Source: Treponema sp. | Lineage (GTDB): Bacteria > Spirochaetota > Spirochaetia > Treponematales > Breznakiellaceae | Length of the DNA stretch: 34,329 nt | Assembly (NCBI GenBank): GCA_031264395.1 | Contig: JAISEB010000232.1 | Span: 1 to 34,329, forward strand | Direction: 5' to 3' | Shown: in pieces, positions 1 through 8,506 of the stretch | Layout of the letters: each line of letters opens with the position of its first letter | How positions within the stretch are numbered: position 1 is the first letter of the stretch | Program-made: the position numbers and the translations under genes | Notes under the pieces: generated by a model | What the model was told of the DNA's origin: nothing | The model's database searches: none | The model's input: the letters and a program-made list of their open reading frames with translations, nothing else

Positions 1-250
1 CCGGTTCGCCAACATCAGGCGGCGCTTCGGCGGACGGCGCGGAAAGAGGGGGAACCTCGGAAACAATGGGAGCCGTGGGCGCGGAAACAGCGGGAGCCTC
101 AGGCGGCAGTGTACCGGGAACGTCCTGTTCGCCAACATCCGGCAGCGCTTCAACGGACGGCGCGGTAAGAGGGGGAGCCTCGGCAACAGTGGGAGCCGTG
201 GGCGTGGAAACAGCGGGAGCCTCGGGCGCGGAAACAGCGGGAACCGGAGG
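1..250 (-). repeat. 41-residue (123-bp) tandem repeat coding for a Pro/Ala/Val-rich tail
   Basis: The block beginning TTCGCCAACATC at position 5 recurs at 128, a period of 123 bp, with few differences. Translated on the minus strand, each unit reads like PEAPAVSxPTAPxV...PPDVGEx. At least one full and one partial copy are visible, and the array continues past the left edge. The period is a multiple of three, so the reading frame is preserved. Confidence 0.85.
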
Positions 251-2638
251 AGGCGAACCGGAACCGGCGGCTTCCGGGGGTTCTTCGGGGTCGTCGTCAC
301 GGCGGCCTGAAACCGCGGGGGGGACAAGGGCGGCAAGCGCCGGAACTTCGGGAACCGGATCGGGGGCGGCGTCTTCCTCCAGAACCGGGGAAGGCACGAT
401 TATAACCGGAAGATCCACAAGCGGCGCAAAGGCTTCCCCGGGGCTTTCGCCGTCAGATTCGGCGGGCGCGGAGGGGACTACGATGGATACATAAAGGCCC
501 TGCACATCCGCGTCCGCAGCGGGCTCGCTCACGGGAGAAGGGTCCCTGCCGGGAAAACTCCACAGCGTCGTGTCCAGGCGATCCGCCAGAGAATAGGCCC
601 GCCCGCGGGTTTCAAAAAAAGAGGCCAGGTAACCGTATTCACGGGCCAAACCCGGATCACGGCGGCGGAGTTCGGCGTACCAGGAATCGGAAGAGGCAAA
701 ATCATTCAGTTCATAACAGGAACGGGCCATCCCCAAAATGGCGATGCTGTTATCGGGGGCCTGTTCCAGCGCCCGCCCGAAATACCCGAGGCTCTCGGGA
801 AAACGCCGTTCCAGAAAGGCCACATTGCCCAGATTGACCCAGCCATGCAGGTAATCACGCCGGGCGGCGGCAATAAACTGCTCCCGCGCCCTGGCCGTCA
901 TGCCGTACCGTCCGTAGAGTATCCCCAGGCTGTTGCGTACTTCCGGGTCTTCCCCGAGGGCAAGCCGGTTTTCAAGAGAACGGACCTGCGGACGGATCTC
1001 GTATTCAATCCAGGCGTTCATCGAAGAGTCAAAAGCCAGGGACGCCGCGTCCTCACCGGGAAGAACAAAGCGCGACGCCGCGCCGGGAACACTGACGGGG
1101 GGGTAGATCTTCCAGGATTGAGACATGGGATAAAGCCTCGCCTGACCCCGGGCCGCCGAATCGCGCCATTCCTTGGCGCCTATACGCCAGGCCCGGAAAA
1201 ATCCCTCACGGGGAATGGTAATCTCAAGCGGAACCCAGGCTTTCCCCTCATGGTAGACCAGTTCGTCCGGGGCGTAAAAATCCCGCCGGGCTTCTTCTTC
1301 GGTCAAACCCGAATCAAAGGCCATGTAGATATGGCCGGGAATGGTGATAAAGGCGGTCTCTACACCGGCGGCCTCAAGCAGGGAACAAAAAAGTATGGAC
1401 AGATCGTCGCAGTCGCCCCCGCGGTACATCAGGGTCTGGAAAGGATAGTTAAGGCTGTCAAGGCTGGTCGAAGCCGCGGAAAGTTCCACATAGGATGACG
1501 AAGGATCGACGACATAATTGATGCCGTAGACGGCGAGGGTTTCAAAGAGGCCAAGCGCGTACTGAATATTCCGGTTGATGCCCGGCCGCAGGCGGCCCTG
1601 TACCAGCGAAGACACATAGCGGGAAAACCACTGAACCGAGGGGTCCCGGGCCGACACAAAGGAAGCGGCCCGCCTGTCGTCATCCCAGGACATGGCGTTC
1701 CTGTGGTAGACGGGAATATCCATGGGAATTTCCACCCGTTTCGCGGAACCCAGGCTCCGGTATTCGACAATTATTTTCGCGTTTGCGGTAATGTTCTCGA
1801 TAAGCTGAAGCACCGAATCGTTAAAAAAGGCGGTCACCGGTATGTCGGCGGATTCTCCCTTTTTCAAGAGGCGGACGGACCCGCAGAGTTTGGGCTGGTT
1901 CATGTACTGCTCAAGATAGAAGGAGACGTTCACCATGGTAATGTCGGTGGGTTCGTTGTTGGTAACCCGCACCGACGCGAAGGGATTCTCGTTGTACCAG
2001 GCGTATGAAACGGGAAAAACCATTTTTTGATCCGACTTTTCAGCCTTGATCCGGGTTTTCCCCGCTATCATTTCCGAAAGATTCAGGGAAACGCCCACCC
2101 CCACGGTTACATTGTTGAGAAAGGGTGAAGGATTATACGCGTACTGTTTCCAGGCCCCGAAGGCCATAAGCGCCACGGAAGGGACAAGATGCCAGGCGGC
2201 GCTTAACCTTCCGCCGAAGGAAATCCCGGAAATGGAATTCTCGTTCCAGCTTGCCGAATAAAGCCCGCCTGTTACATCCAGCTTCAGGCTGAAACGATCC
2301 ACGGGCCTGTAGGCAAACACCGGGCCGGCGGAGGCGTCAAGAAGCATGACGGATGATCCTGTCCCCCGTACCGGCGCGCTGACCAGTTCCCCGCCAATAG
2401 ACGCGCCGAAAAACGGAAAGAAGCGCCAGTCCAGGGCCGCCGATATGTCGGGCCCCGGGGTAAAATTCCCGTTCTTGAGGGGAATATAGGCGCCCGGATA
2501 CAGGCGGAATTTGATCTCCTGCTCGGAGAACGACTTTGAGGGAAGGGCCAGGGCAAGAAAAGCGGCAAGAAATACCGGGGAAAGGATAGAAGGCCTGAAA
2601 CCCCGGCGGGCCCCCTTCTTCCGTTTCCTTGCAATCAC
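1..2638 (-). CDS. Exported barrel/transglutaminase-like/TPR protein with Pro-Ala-rich repeat tail (C-terminus beyond window)
   Basis: The reading frame stays open for 879 codons from a GTG at 2638 to the left edge. GGAG lies 6-7 nt upstream, inside the end of the preceding gene, and the gap to that gene is 3 bp. In order I see a signal-peptide-like N-terminus (Arg/Lys-rich, then a hydrophobic run to about residue 38), a region rich in alternating aromatic/Gly strands to about residue 200, a beta-rich middle, and a transglutaminase-like core. The core has a GGDCDD motif (Cys410) followed by PGHIYMAFD (His436, Asp442). TPR-like helices follow at roughly residues 560-665, then a long Pro/Ala/Glu tail. 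The protein is a paralogue of the gene just upstream. It probably acts in the periplasm or at the outer membrane; its substrate (cross-linking, or peptidase activity) cannot be told from sequence. Family assignment is from motifs only. Confidence 0.85.
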   Translation of the reverse strand, partial: MIARKRKKGARRGFRPSILSPVFLAAFLALALPSKSFSEQEIKFRLYPGAYIPLKNGNFTPGPDISAALDWRFFPFFGASIGGELVSAPVRGTGSSVMLLDASAGPVFAYRPVDRFSLKLDVTGGLYSASWNENSISGISFGGRLSAAWHLVPSVALMAFGAWKQYAYNPSPFLNNVTVGVGVSLNLSEMIAGKTRIKAEKSDQKMVFPVSYAWYNENPFASVRVTNNEPTDITMVNVSFYLEQYMNQPKLCGSVRLLKKGESADIPVTAFFNDSVLQLIENITANAKIIVEYRSLGSAKRVEIPMDIPVYHRNAMSWDDDRRAASFVSARDPSVQWFSRYVSSLVQGRLRPGINRNIQYALGLFETLAVYGINYVVDPSSSYVELSAASTSLDSLNYPFQTLMYRGGDCDDLSILFCSLLEAAGVETAFITIPGHIYMAFDSGLTEEEARRDFYAPDELVYHEGKAWVPLEITIPREGFFRAWRIGAKEWRDSAARGQARLYPMSQSWKIYPPVSVPGAASRFVLPGEDAASLAFDSSMNAWIEYEIRPQVRSLENRLALGEDPEVRNSLGILYGRYGMTARAREQFIAAARRDYLHGWVNLGNVAFLERRFPESLGYFGRALEQAPDNSIAILGMARSCYELNDFASSDSWYAELRRRDPGLAREYGYLASFFETRGRAYSLADRLDTTLWSFPGRDPSPVSEPAADADVQGLYVSIVVPSAPAESDGESPGEAFAPLVDLPVIIVPSPVLEEDAAPDPVPEVPALAALVPPAVSGRRDDDPEEPPEAAGSGSPPPVPAVSAPEAPAVSTPTAPTVAEAPPLTAPSVEALPDVGEQDVPGTLPPEAPAVSAPTAPIVSEVPPLSAPSAEAPPDVGEP

Positions 2639-2641
2639 CGC

Positions 2642-4588
2642 CTACTCCGGCCGGTTAAGGGCTATCCGGTTAAGCCCGCTCACGGCGATCCTGTTACCGG
2701 GATCGGCCGTCAGCGCCATGCCGAACCAGTTTTCGGCGGCGGTAAAATCGTTTTCCATCACGGCAAGATTCCCCAGATTCGCCATCGCCGCGACCGAACC
2801 CATTGCCGCGGATCGCCGGTATTCGGCCTTCGCCTCGCCGTACATGCCGGAGCGGACATAAAGAAGACCCAGCCGGTTATACCGGTCCACCGAACCGCCG
2901 TAAACGCGAATATCATCAAGGGCGGCCTGGATCTTCGGTCCCATTTCAGAGGCGATGTACCGCACCATGCTTGTCTCGGCAAGGCTCACCACATTGGCTT
3001 CAAGCGGCTTGTCAATCTGGGCCTCCTGGGTATTCAGGACCGCCGGAGGATACCTCTGCCATGCGTCGGCGAGAACAACCAGATTCAGATTGGAACCGGC
3101 CGCAAGCACGGCGTTTATTTCCCGCGCCGCCGTATACCAGTTGTTGAAAAAACCGTCCCGGAAGGCGCTGAACGCCACGGGCATCCAGACTTCCCCGTCC
3201 TTGACAAGGAGGTTCTCCATTCCCCCAAAGAAATTTTGGGCCGTCTCTTCGTCAATATCAAGGGAAAACGCCACGGCAAAATCGCCTTCAAGGGGGATAA
3301 GCGCGGTCTTGATCCCCGCCGCTTCAAGGCAGGCGGCATAGAGGAGCCCCACGTCGTCCACATCGCCCGAGCGGTAGGCCAGGGTTTGAAAGGGAAACTG
3401 GATATAATCTATACGTGAAGGGGAAAGGTACACTTCCGAGAAGGGAGTGCCGGCGTCGGGGGCGCAGATGATATTCCCCGCCCGCAGCCCCTCATAGAGG
3501 AACACGGCAAACTGCATGTTCCGGTTAAGGGCGGTCCTCAGGTGATTACGGGAAAATCCGACGATATACTTTGAAAAATCCAGCACCTCAGGCGCGGTTG
3601 GGGATACGAAAACGGCCAGCGCCGAAGGATCGCTCCAGCGGAAACTGTTCCGGTTATAGACCTCCACAAGGGCGGCGCTGTTCACCGTCCGCGTCGATCC
3701 CAACAGTTCGTACTGTATGATCACTTCCCCCGGAATCCTGCCGTCCTCGGAAAAGTTGAGAATTGACCGTGAAAAATCGGCGTACAGGGGAACCTCCGCC
3801 GTCCGGTGTTTTCCAAGGCGGGAGACGGTTCCGCATAACATTCCCGAGGAAGTGTAGTTTCCGGCCCTGAAACTGACGGTAATATTGCGTATTTCCGCCG
3901 ACTCGTCGTTGGTTATATGCAGCACGCCTATCTGGTTCTGCCGGTAAAGCCCCGAAAATACGGGAAACACCGGTTCGCTTTGCCGCAGGGCAACCTGTAA
4001 CCCGTTCCCCTTGCTCCCGGTTTCAAAGGATATTTGAACCGTAAGCCCCACATAAATGCCTTCGTAGACAGGCTCGCCCGGTTTGTAGGCGTACTGCCTG
4101 AATCCTCCCCCGGCCGAAAGGGTAAACAGGGGGGAAAAACGGAACCCCGCCTCGCCGCCGGCGCGCCAATAGGCGTTCGAATAAGTTACACGGCCGCCCT
4201 GCCCGTCAAAAGCGGCCTGATAAAAGCCGAAACTCCCGCCGGCGCGCAGATTGAGCTGGGACAAAGGATAATAGAACAGGCTGAGCCCTATACCCCCCGA
4301 CAAAAAATTCGGGCTTCCTTCCGCCTTGTTGAGGGAACTGATGCCGAAACCAAATTCCGGGCCGACCGAATAGCCGAGATCCAGAGGATTGCGGAGGATG
4401 CTGGATATATCCACGTCAAAAACGGCGTCCGCGCCGCCCCCAATACCAAAAAGCTCCGTGCTTTTTGACGAAGGGAAACTCATATACGGCTTGGCCCTGA
4501 CGCTGAAATCAACGGCAAAAAGACAGAAAGCGCCTTTTACAAGCAAGAAAATTACTGGAAAAACCCTGCTATAGAGCGGCGCCCTCAT
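2642..4588 (-). CDS. Exported barrel/TPR protein with a degenerate transglutaminase-like core
   Basis: This 648-residue product is a paralogue of the gene that follows it. It has a hydrophobic signal segment (about residues 8-25), a porin-like strand-rich region to about residue 215 ending in a QYAYKPGEP-type segment shared with the paralogue, a central beta-rich stretch, a transglutaminase-like core and C-terminal TPRs (about residues 590-648). The position equivalent to the catalytic Cys410 of the paralogue is Val410 (GDVDD), and the His436 equivalent is Asp436, so it should be catalytically dead. The numbering of the two proteins is identical across the core, which supports the start at 4588. 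A TTG at 4594 with AAGGG 7 nt upstream is a reasonable alternative start. A further upstream start at 4666 is rejected because it lies inside tRNA-Phe. The two genes are 3 bp apart and probably co-transcribed. Confidence 0.85.
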   Translation of the reverse strand: MRAPLYSRVFPVIFLLVKGAFCLFAVDFSVRAKPYMSFPSSKSTELFGIGGGADAVFDVDISSILRNPLDLGYSVGPEFGFGISSLNKAEGSPNFLSGGIGLSLFYYPLSQLNLRAGGSFGFYQAAFDGQGGRVTYSNAYWRAGGEAGFRFSPLFTLSAGGGFRQYAYKPGEPVYEGIYVGLTVQISFETGSKGNGLQVALRQSEPVFPVFSGLYRQNQIGVLHITNDESAEIRNITVSFRAGNYTSSGMLCGTVSRLGKHRTAEVPLYADFSRSILNFSEDGRIPGEVIIQYELLGSTRTVNSAALVEVYNRNSFRWSDPSALAVFVSPTAPEVLDFSKYIVGFSRNHLRTALNRNMQFAVFLYEGLRAGNIICAPDAGTPFSEVYLSPSRIDYIQFPFQTLAYRSGDVDDVGLLYAACLEAAGIKTALIPLEGDFAVAFSLDIDEETAQNFFGGMENLLVKDGEVWMPVAFSAFRDGFFNNWYTAAREINAVLAAGSNLNLVVLADAWQRYPPAVLNTQEAQIDKPLEANVVSLAETSMVRYIASEMGPKIQAALDDIRVYGGSVDRYNRLGLLYVRSGMYGEAKAEYRRSAAMGSVAAMANLGNLAVMENDFTAAENWFGMALTADPGNRIAVSGLNRIALNRPE

Positions 4589-4608
4589 TATCAAGTTTTT
4601 ACCCTTTT

Positions 4609-4681
4609 TGCCGCCAAAGAGAATCGAACTCTTGACACAAGGATTTTCAGTCCTTTGCTCTACCAACTGAGCTACAGCGGC
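4609..4681 (-). tRNA. tRNA-Phe (GAA)
   Basis: A 73-nt cloverleaf can be folded by eye. The acceptor stem is GCCGCTG/TGGCGGC with two G-U pairs and discriminator A. The D arm reads GCTCAGTTGGTAGAGC, the anticodon stem is AAGGA/TCCTT with loop CTGAAAA (anticodon GAA at 4646-4648), the variable loop is GTGTC, and the T arm is AAGAG/CTCTT with loop TTCGATT. The 3' CCA is not encoded. A coding sequence starts 20 bp beyond the 3' end with no terminator between them. Confidence 0.97.
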
Positions 4682-4731
4682 AAACTTTCCGCATAACGCA
4701 CAGACGCGTAACGCGGCGTGAAACCACTATA

Positions 4732-4761
4732 AAAATACTGTATTCGGCAGAAGATTGTCAA
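4732..4761 (-). promoter_or_regulatory. Sigma-70-type promoter for tRNA-Phe and probably the downstream gene pair
   Basis: On the minus strand a perfect -35 TTGACA (4756-4761) is followed after 18 nt by TATTTT (4732-4737). Transcription would start near 4725, about 45 nt before the mature tRNA 5' end. Confidence 0.7.
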
Positions 4762-4766
4762 TCCTC

Positions 4767-4785
4767 CCCAAAAGATGTTTTTGGG
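4767..4785 (-). terminator. Possible weak terminator hairpin at the end of the flagellar cluster
   Basis: CCCAAAA-ACATC-TTTTGGG forms a 7-bp stem 30 nt after the last flagellar-cluster stop codon. It lacks a downstream T-run, so intrinsic termination is uncertain. It sits immediately before the tRNA promoter. Confidence 0.35.
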
Positions 4786-4815
4786 AAAAGATCCCGCATG
4801 AGGCGGTTCCGTGTT

Positions 4816-5436
4816 TTACGCGTCAAACCCGTTGCCCCCGGCGGTACGGTAAACGGTGATGGCAAGATCGACTTCCGAGACGCTGACGCCAAGGCGCGCG
4901 GCGATGAGTTCGGAGGAAAATCCCGCCCCGGCAAGTTCAGCGGCCTTTTTTCCTATTGACGGGCCTGAGGAAGGCTGTTCCGGCGCGGGGGCCGGGGAGA
5001 CGGCTTCAGGGGCCTTTGGAAGGGCGCTTTCCGACCGGACGGCGGCCTCCGGGGCGTCTTGGGCTTCCGGGCGGGCGGCGGGAACCGCGGGGGACAGGGA
5101 AGCCGCGGGGGCGGGCGTTTTTCCAAGGGCGGTGTACAGGGGGGCGGGGCGCGATGACGGATGCGTGCGGTCCAGTTCGCGGACAAAGACGGCAACGCGG
5201 CGGTCGGCGGTATCAAGAACTTCCCGCAGGGTTTTGAGCCTGTTTTCTATGAGGGTAAGATCCCGTTCCGTGGCGGCGTCTATGTCGGCAATGAGCTTCT
5301 TTGTTTCCTCAACTTCATCGCGGTATTCGCCGCTTCCCCCGCGGCCCGTCCGCCGCGCGAGGTATCCCCTGAAATAGATAAAGAAAAAGCCGCAGAGGAT
5401 AAGGCTGGCGGCGGAAAAAACAAGCGGCAGCGTCAT
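4816..5436 (-). CDS. Membrane-anchored coiled-coil protein with C-terminal HTH-like motif (DUF6115/DUF2802-like)
   Basis: A 206-residue protein at the end of the flagellar cluster, 3 bp after the preceding gene. It has one N-terminal transmembrane segment (about residues 4-24), a charged coiled-coil stretch (about residues 40-90), a long Ala/Pro-rich linker and a C-terminal helix-turn-helix-like segment around residues 163-196 (KKAAELAGAGFSSE, then ARLGVSVSEVDLA). Small proteins with this architecture are common near flagellar operons in several phyla, including SwrB-like proteins of Bacillus, which promote flagellar assembly. That resemblance is from memory of the family layout, so the function here is inference. 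Confidence 0.75.
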   Translation of the reverse strand: MTLPLVFSAASLILCGFFFIYFRGYLARRTGRGGSGEYRDEVEETKKLIADIDAATERDLTLIENRLKTLREVLDTADRRVAVFVRELDRTHPSSRPAPLYTALGKTPAPAASLSPAVPAARPEAQDAPEAAVRSESALPKAPEAVSPAPAPEQPSSGPSIGKKAAELAGAGFSSELIAARLGVSVSEVDLAITVYRTAGGNGFDA

Positions 5437-5439
5437 GAA

Positions 5440-5769
5440 TTATCCGGAAATGTCCACGTTTCTGCCCAGCGCCGGATCGCGGATCACCTGGCGATCCTCT
5501 TCCGTTCCGGCTTCCTCCCCGTCTTTGCCGCGTTCTTCCTTCCCCTCCTCCCCGTTTTTCTTCCGCCTGCTCCTGTCGTTTACGCGCTCCGCTTCCCCCT
5601 CGTTCTGCGCCTCGTTGACTTCCTGTATGTGCTCTTCGGTTTTTTTCTGAATCTCCGCTCCCTGAATGGCCTGCTGAATGGCAAGTCCTTCCCTCTGGGC
5701 GGCCTGGTTCTTCGCCACCTTGTCAAGCTGGGTAAAAAGAGTTTGAAGATCAATTGGCTGTATAGCCAT
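5440..5769 (-). CDS. Small charged coiled-coil protein of the flagellar cluster, function unknown
   Basis: This 109-residue, very hydrophilic protein has no signal peptide or membrane segment. The N-terminal half is Gln-rich and amphipathic helical (IQPIDLQTLFTQLDKVAKNQ). The middle is dominated by Glu/Lys/Arg, and it ends in DPALGRNVDISG, which looks like a conserved terminal motif. Its ATG lies 20 bp inside the end of the preceding fapA-like gene, so translation is probably coupled. I recognise the type as a conserved spirochaete hypothetical in this position but cannot assign a function. Confidence 0.8.
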   Translation of the reverse strand: MAIQPIDLQTLFTQLDKVAKNQAAQREGLAIQQAIQGAEIQKKTEEHIQEVNEAQNEGEAERVNDRSRRKKNGEEGKEERGKDGEEAGTEEDRQVIRDPALGRNVDISG

Positions 5770-7711
5770 CGGGACCCTTCTTTATGCTTTCGTCGGGCTC
5801 CTCATACTTGGTCACCCTTATCAGCCCGTTTTCAAGAATAAAGGTAACCGCGCGGTATTCGGTACGCACGTCGTCCCTGGCGTCGCGGATAAGGATCTTT
5901 ACGCCGGGATACACCTTGGACGAGGCGGAGACCTTTCCCCTGGTCTTAAGGGTGTTAAGGAATTCCTGCACCTTCTGTATGCCCTCGCCGGCCTTTTTTA
6001 TGTCGCCCATAAGGAACTGCCGCTTGTCCATGAGTTCCTTCATGTAGGCTTCCTTGTCCTCCGGCAGGGACTTCCGCTGTTTCTTGATGTTGATGAGGGT
6101 CTGCAGGTTAAGCTGCGTTTCTTCAAGCTGTTTTTCCGCCGTTTCCTTTGCCGCGGTGAGCTTTTCAAGCTCCTCTTTGCTTTTGGGATCAAAGCCTACC
6201 TCAAAGATCGTTTCGGTGCCGCTCGTGGCGCTGCCGAGAACCTTCGCGTTGATCTCCTCGGAGGCGCGCAGGCGTCCGCCGACTATGTGGGCCTTTTTAC
6301 CCTGGCAGATGATCCGTTTGAAGGCGTCAACCTGGGAATTGATGATGCCGTCCGAGACCACAACCATGTTCCCCGCCTCAACGACGGCATTCTCGATAAA
6401 GCGCGCCCAGATGGACCTTCCCGCGCGGACAAGGCCCCCGCTCTTTCCGGTGATCCCCTGATGAACGATGATGTCCCCTTCGGCGTCAAGCACGGCCTTT
6501 TCCACGGTACCGTTCACTTCGATGTTACCGGCGGCCTTGACCGAAAAACCGTCTTCCACGTTCCCGGTAATGATGACCGTGCCAAGAAATATGATGTTTC
6601 CCGTTTTCAGGTTTACGTCCCCCTGAACGGTGTACACGGGTTCGACGTTTATCTTGCCGCCCACCACCACAACCTGGCCGTTAATGTCCGCGATGATGGT
6701 GACCCCGTCTTCGCCGACATGCACGTTCTTCCCCACAGGCAGGTTCGTTTCCTTTCCGTTTTTGGCCGGAATAACCTTGCCGGTAACGGTCCGGCCAACC
6801 GTTCCGTTTTCGGCGGGTATCTTCTTTGCCAGCGGCTGGTTTTCCACCACGTTCTGAATGATGTTAAGTTCCTTGAAATCCACCCGGCCGTTGCTTCCTT
6901 CCCGGAGCCGGACCTTGGTCTGATCGGTTTCAAAGTTGTACTGAATGTAAGCATCCCTCCCGTCGACAGGACGGCTTCCTTCGGCGACAAGAACGGGTTC
7001 CCGGTAGACGGGCTTGTCGGCAAAATCACGGAGAAATTCCTCATTGACGCCGTACATGACCCTGTTGTTTCTAAGGAACGAAAGATAGGTTTCCACCGAA
7101 AGATCGCAGCCGCCCGTGCCGGGGGGCGTTACCCGCACGAACGCCTTCATTTCCCCTTCGGGTATCTCGACGCTTACGATGCTGTCGTTTACCGGACGAT
7201 GCTGAAAATCACCGGCCCTGAAGTACGTCCCCGCCGCTTCCCGGACCATTCTGGCAACCTGCGCCGTGTCTATGTTTTCAACGCCCCGGTCCTGCAGAGC
7301 CTGTACCGCGGCGGTGTCCGTTACCCGCCTGCCCCGGCCTTTGGGGGAAACCACCTTGAGGAAGGCGCCGTCGGCGCTGAGGTGAACAAAGGCATCCCCG
7401 TCCCTGTCCTCGATAACCGGAGCGCTTTCTTCCGCGCCGTCCCCGGACAGATCGCCCCCGCCCTTTTTTTTCCCTGTGTACAGGCGTTCGTAGGCCCGTA
7501 TTGCCCAGTCTTTTTTTCCCGTTCCCAGAAAGCCCGCGGCCCCCCGTTCGGAAATCTCGTATTCAAGCCGCCTCACGGGAACGTCAAGAAGGGTGGACGC
7601 TTCGGCGACGGCCTGTTCCAGCGTGGGCCCTCTGGCCTCGACGATGCGTACGGCGCGGTCATGATCCAACTGTTCCTTGACGATATGCTGCAGCCGGACA
7701 AAGTCTACCAT
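5750..7711 (-). CDS. fapA: Jag_N-FapA (DUF342) family protein
   Basis: A 653-residue cytoplasmic protein. About residues 20-75 resemble a Jag_N domain (VEARGPTLEQAVAEAS, then an ERGAAGFLGTGKK segment, close to the Jag GFLG motif). The centre is the DUF342/FapA region with a long beta-helix-like run of Gly/Val/Ile turns (about residues 250-480), followed by a coiled coil (about residues 500-580) and a small C-terminal beta domain. FapA homologues are linked to flagellar placement or polar assembly in Vibrio vulnificus. The gene sits 3 bp after whiG in the flagellar cluster. Assignment to the family is firm; the exact role in a spirochaete is inferred. Confidence 0.9.
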   Translation of the reverse strand: MVDFVRLQHIVKEQLDHDRAVRIVEARGPTLEQAVAEASTLLDVPVRRLEYEISERGAAGFLGTGKKDWAIRAYERLYTGKKKGGGDLSGDGAEESAPVIEDRDGDAFVHLSADGAFLKVVSPKGRGRRVTDTAAVQALQDRGVENIDTAQVARMVREAAGTYFRAGDFQHRPVNDSIVSVEIPEGEMKAFVRVTPPGTGGCDLSVETYLSFLRNNRVMYGVNEEFLRDFADKPVYREPVLVAEGSRPVDGRDAYIQYNFETDQTKVRLREGSNGRVDFKELNIIQNVVENQPLAKKIPAENGTVGRTVTGKVIPAKNGKETNLPVGKNVHVGEDGVTIIADINGQVVVVGGKINVEPVYTVQGDVNLKTGNIIFLGTVIITGNVEDGFSVKAAGNIEVNGTVEKAVLDAEGDIIVHQGITGKSGGLVRAGRSIWARFIENAVVEAGNMVVVSDGIINSQVDAFKRIICQGKKAHIVGGRLRASEEINAKVLGSATSGTETIFEVGFDPKSKEELEKLTAAKETAEKQLEETQLNLQTLINIKKQRKSLPEDKEAYMKELMDKRQFLMGDIKKAGEGIQKVQEFLNTLKTRGKVSASSKVYPGVKILIRDARDDVRTEYRAVTFILENGLIRVTKYEEPDESIKKGPDGYTAN

Positions 7712-7714
7712 GGC

Positions 7715-8497
7715 CTATACAATGCCTTTTCGTATATTGGTCAGTTTTGACCGGAGCCGGAGTATGGCCTTGGTGTGCAGCTGGGACACCCGCGACTCGG
7801 TTACTTCCAGCACCTGGCCTATCTCCTTGAGGGTAAGATCCTCGTAATAGTAGAGCACGAGGATCTTCTTTTCCTTGTCGGGCAGTTCGTTGATGGCGTC
7901 GATAATTACCCGCTTGATCTCGCCCTTTTCCACCATGACGTCGGGATTGAGGCTGGAAGGGGATTCGATGCTGTCAATGATGGACACCTTGTCGTTTTCG
8001 TCCCCGGAATACCACACGTCGTCAATGGAGATGATCGACGTTACGGAGATTTTCTGGATGGTCTTGATGTACTCTTCCTCGTTCATGCCAAGGGAACCGG
8101 CTATTTCCTGATCGGTCGCCGTTCTTCCAAGCTGGGCTTCAAGCGATCCTATGGCGTCCTCAACTTCACGGGTTTTCTGGCGCACGGAACGGGGAACCCA
8201 GTCTATGGAGCGCAGTTCGTCAAAAATCGCCCCCCGTATACGGGTAACCGCGTATGTTTTGAATTTTACCTGTTTTTCGGGATCGAATTTGTCAATGGCG
8301 TCGATAAGGCCGAACACGCCGAAGCCTACAAGATCGTCGAATTCCACATTATGGGGCATGCCCATGGCGACCTTGCCGGCCACATATTTTACAAGCGGGG
8401 CGTATTGTTTAATAAAGGCTTCCCGAATCGCCGGATCTCCCGTTCTACGGTACTCCAGCCAAAGTTCCTCTTCTGTTCTTTGCTCAGGAAGCGGCAT
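7715..8497 (-). CDS. whiG: RNA polymerase sigma factor for flagellar genes (FliA/WhiG type, sigma-28)
   Basis: A 260-residue sigma-70 family factor without region 1. Region 2 contains [20 protein letters not shown] and [20 protein letters not shown], the typical sigma-28 core and -10 recognition signatures. Region 3 has DWVPRSVRQ, and region 4 ends with the helix-turn-helix [19 protein letters not shown]. It should direct transcription of late flagellar genes. It is the third gene after flhF/flhG, as in other treponemes. An anti-sigma factor is not visible nearby. Confidence 0.95.
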   Translation of the reverse strand: MPLPEQRTEEELWLEYRRTGDPAIREAFIKQYAPLVKYVAGKVAMGMPHNVEFDDLVGFGVFGLIDAIDKFDPEKQVKFKTYAVTRIRGAIFDELRSIDWVPRSVRQKTREVEDAIGSLEAQLGRTATDQEIAGSLGMNEEEYIKTIQKISVTSIISIDDVWYSGDENDKVSIIDSIESPSSLNPDVMVEKGEIKRVIIDAINELPDKEKKILVLYYYEDLTLKEIGQVLEVTESRVSQLHTKAILRLRSKLTNIRKGIV

Positions 8498-8506
8498 AAC
8501 GATCCT

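Noticed and set aside
1-250. CRISPR-like or non-coding tandem repeats at the left edge
   Set aside because: The units are contiguous, without spacers, and keep an open reading frame on the minus strand.
4589-4666. Extension of the upstream paralogue to a start at 4666
   Set aside because: The extra 26 codons read through the tRNA-Phe gene, and the paralogue alignment supports the start at 4588.
6287-7750. 487-codon plus-strand frame
   Set aside because: It is antisense to the well-supported fapA gene and has no recognisable domain; a by-product of GC-rich codon use.
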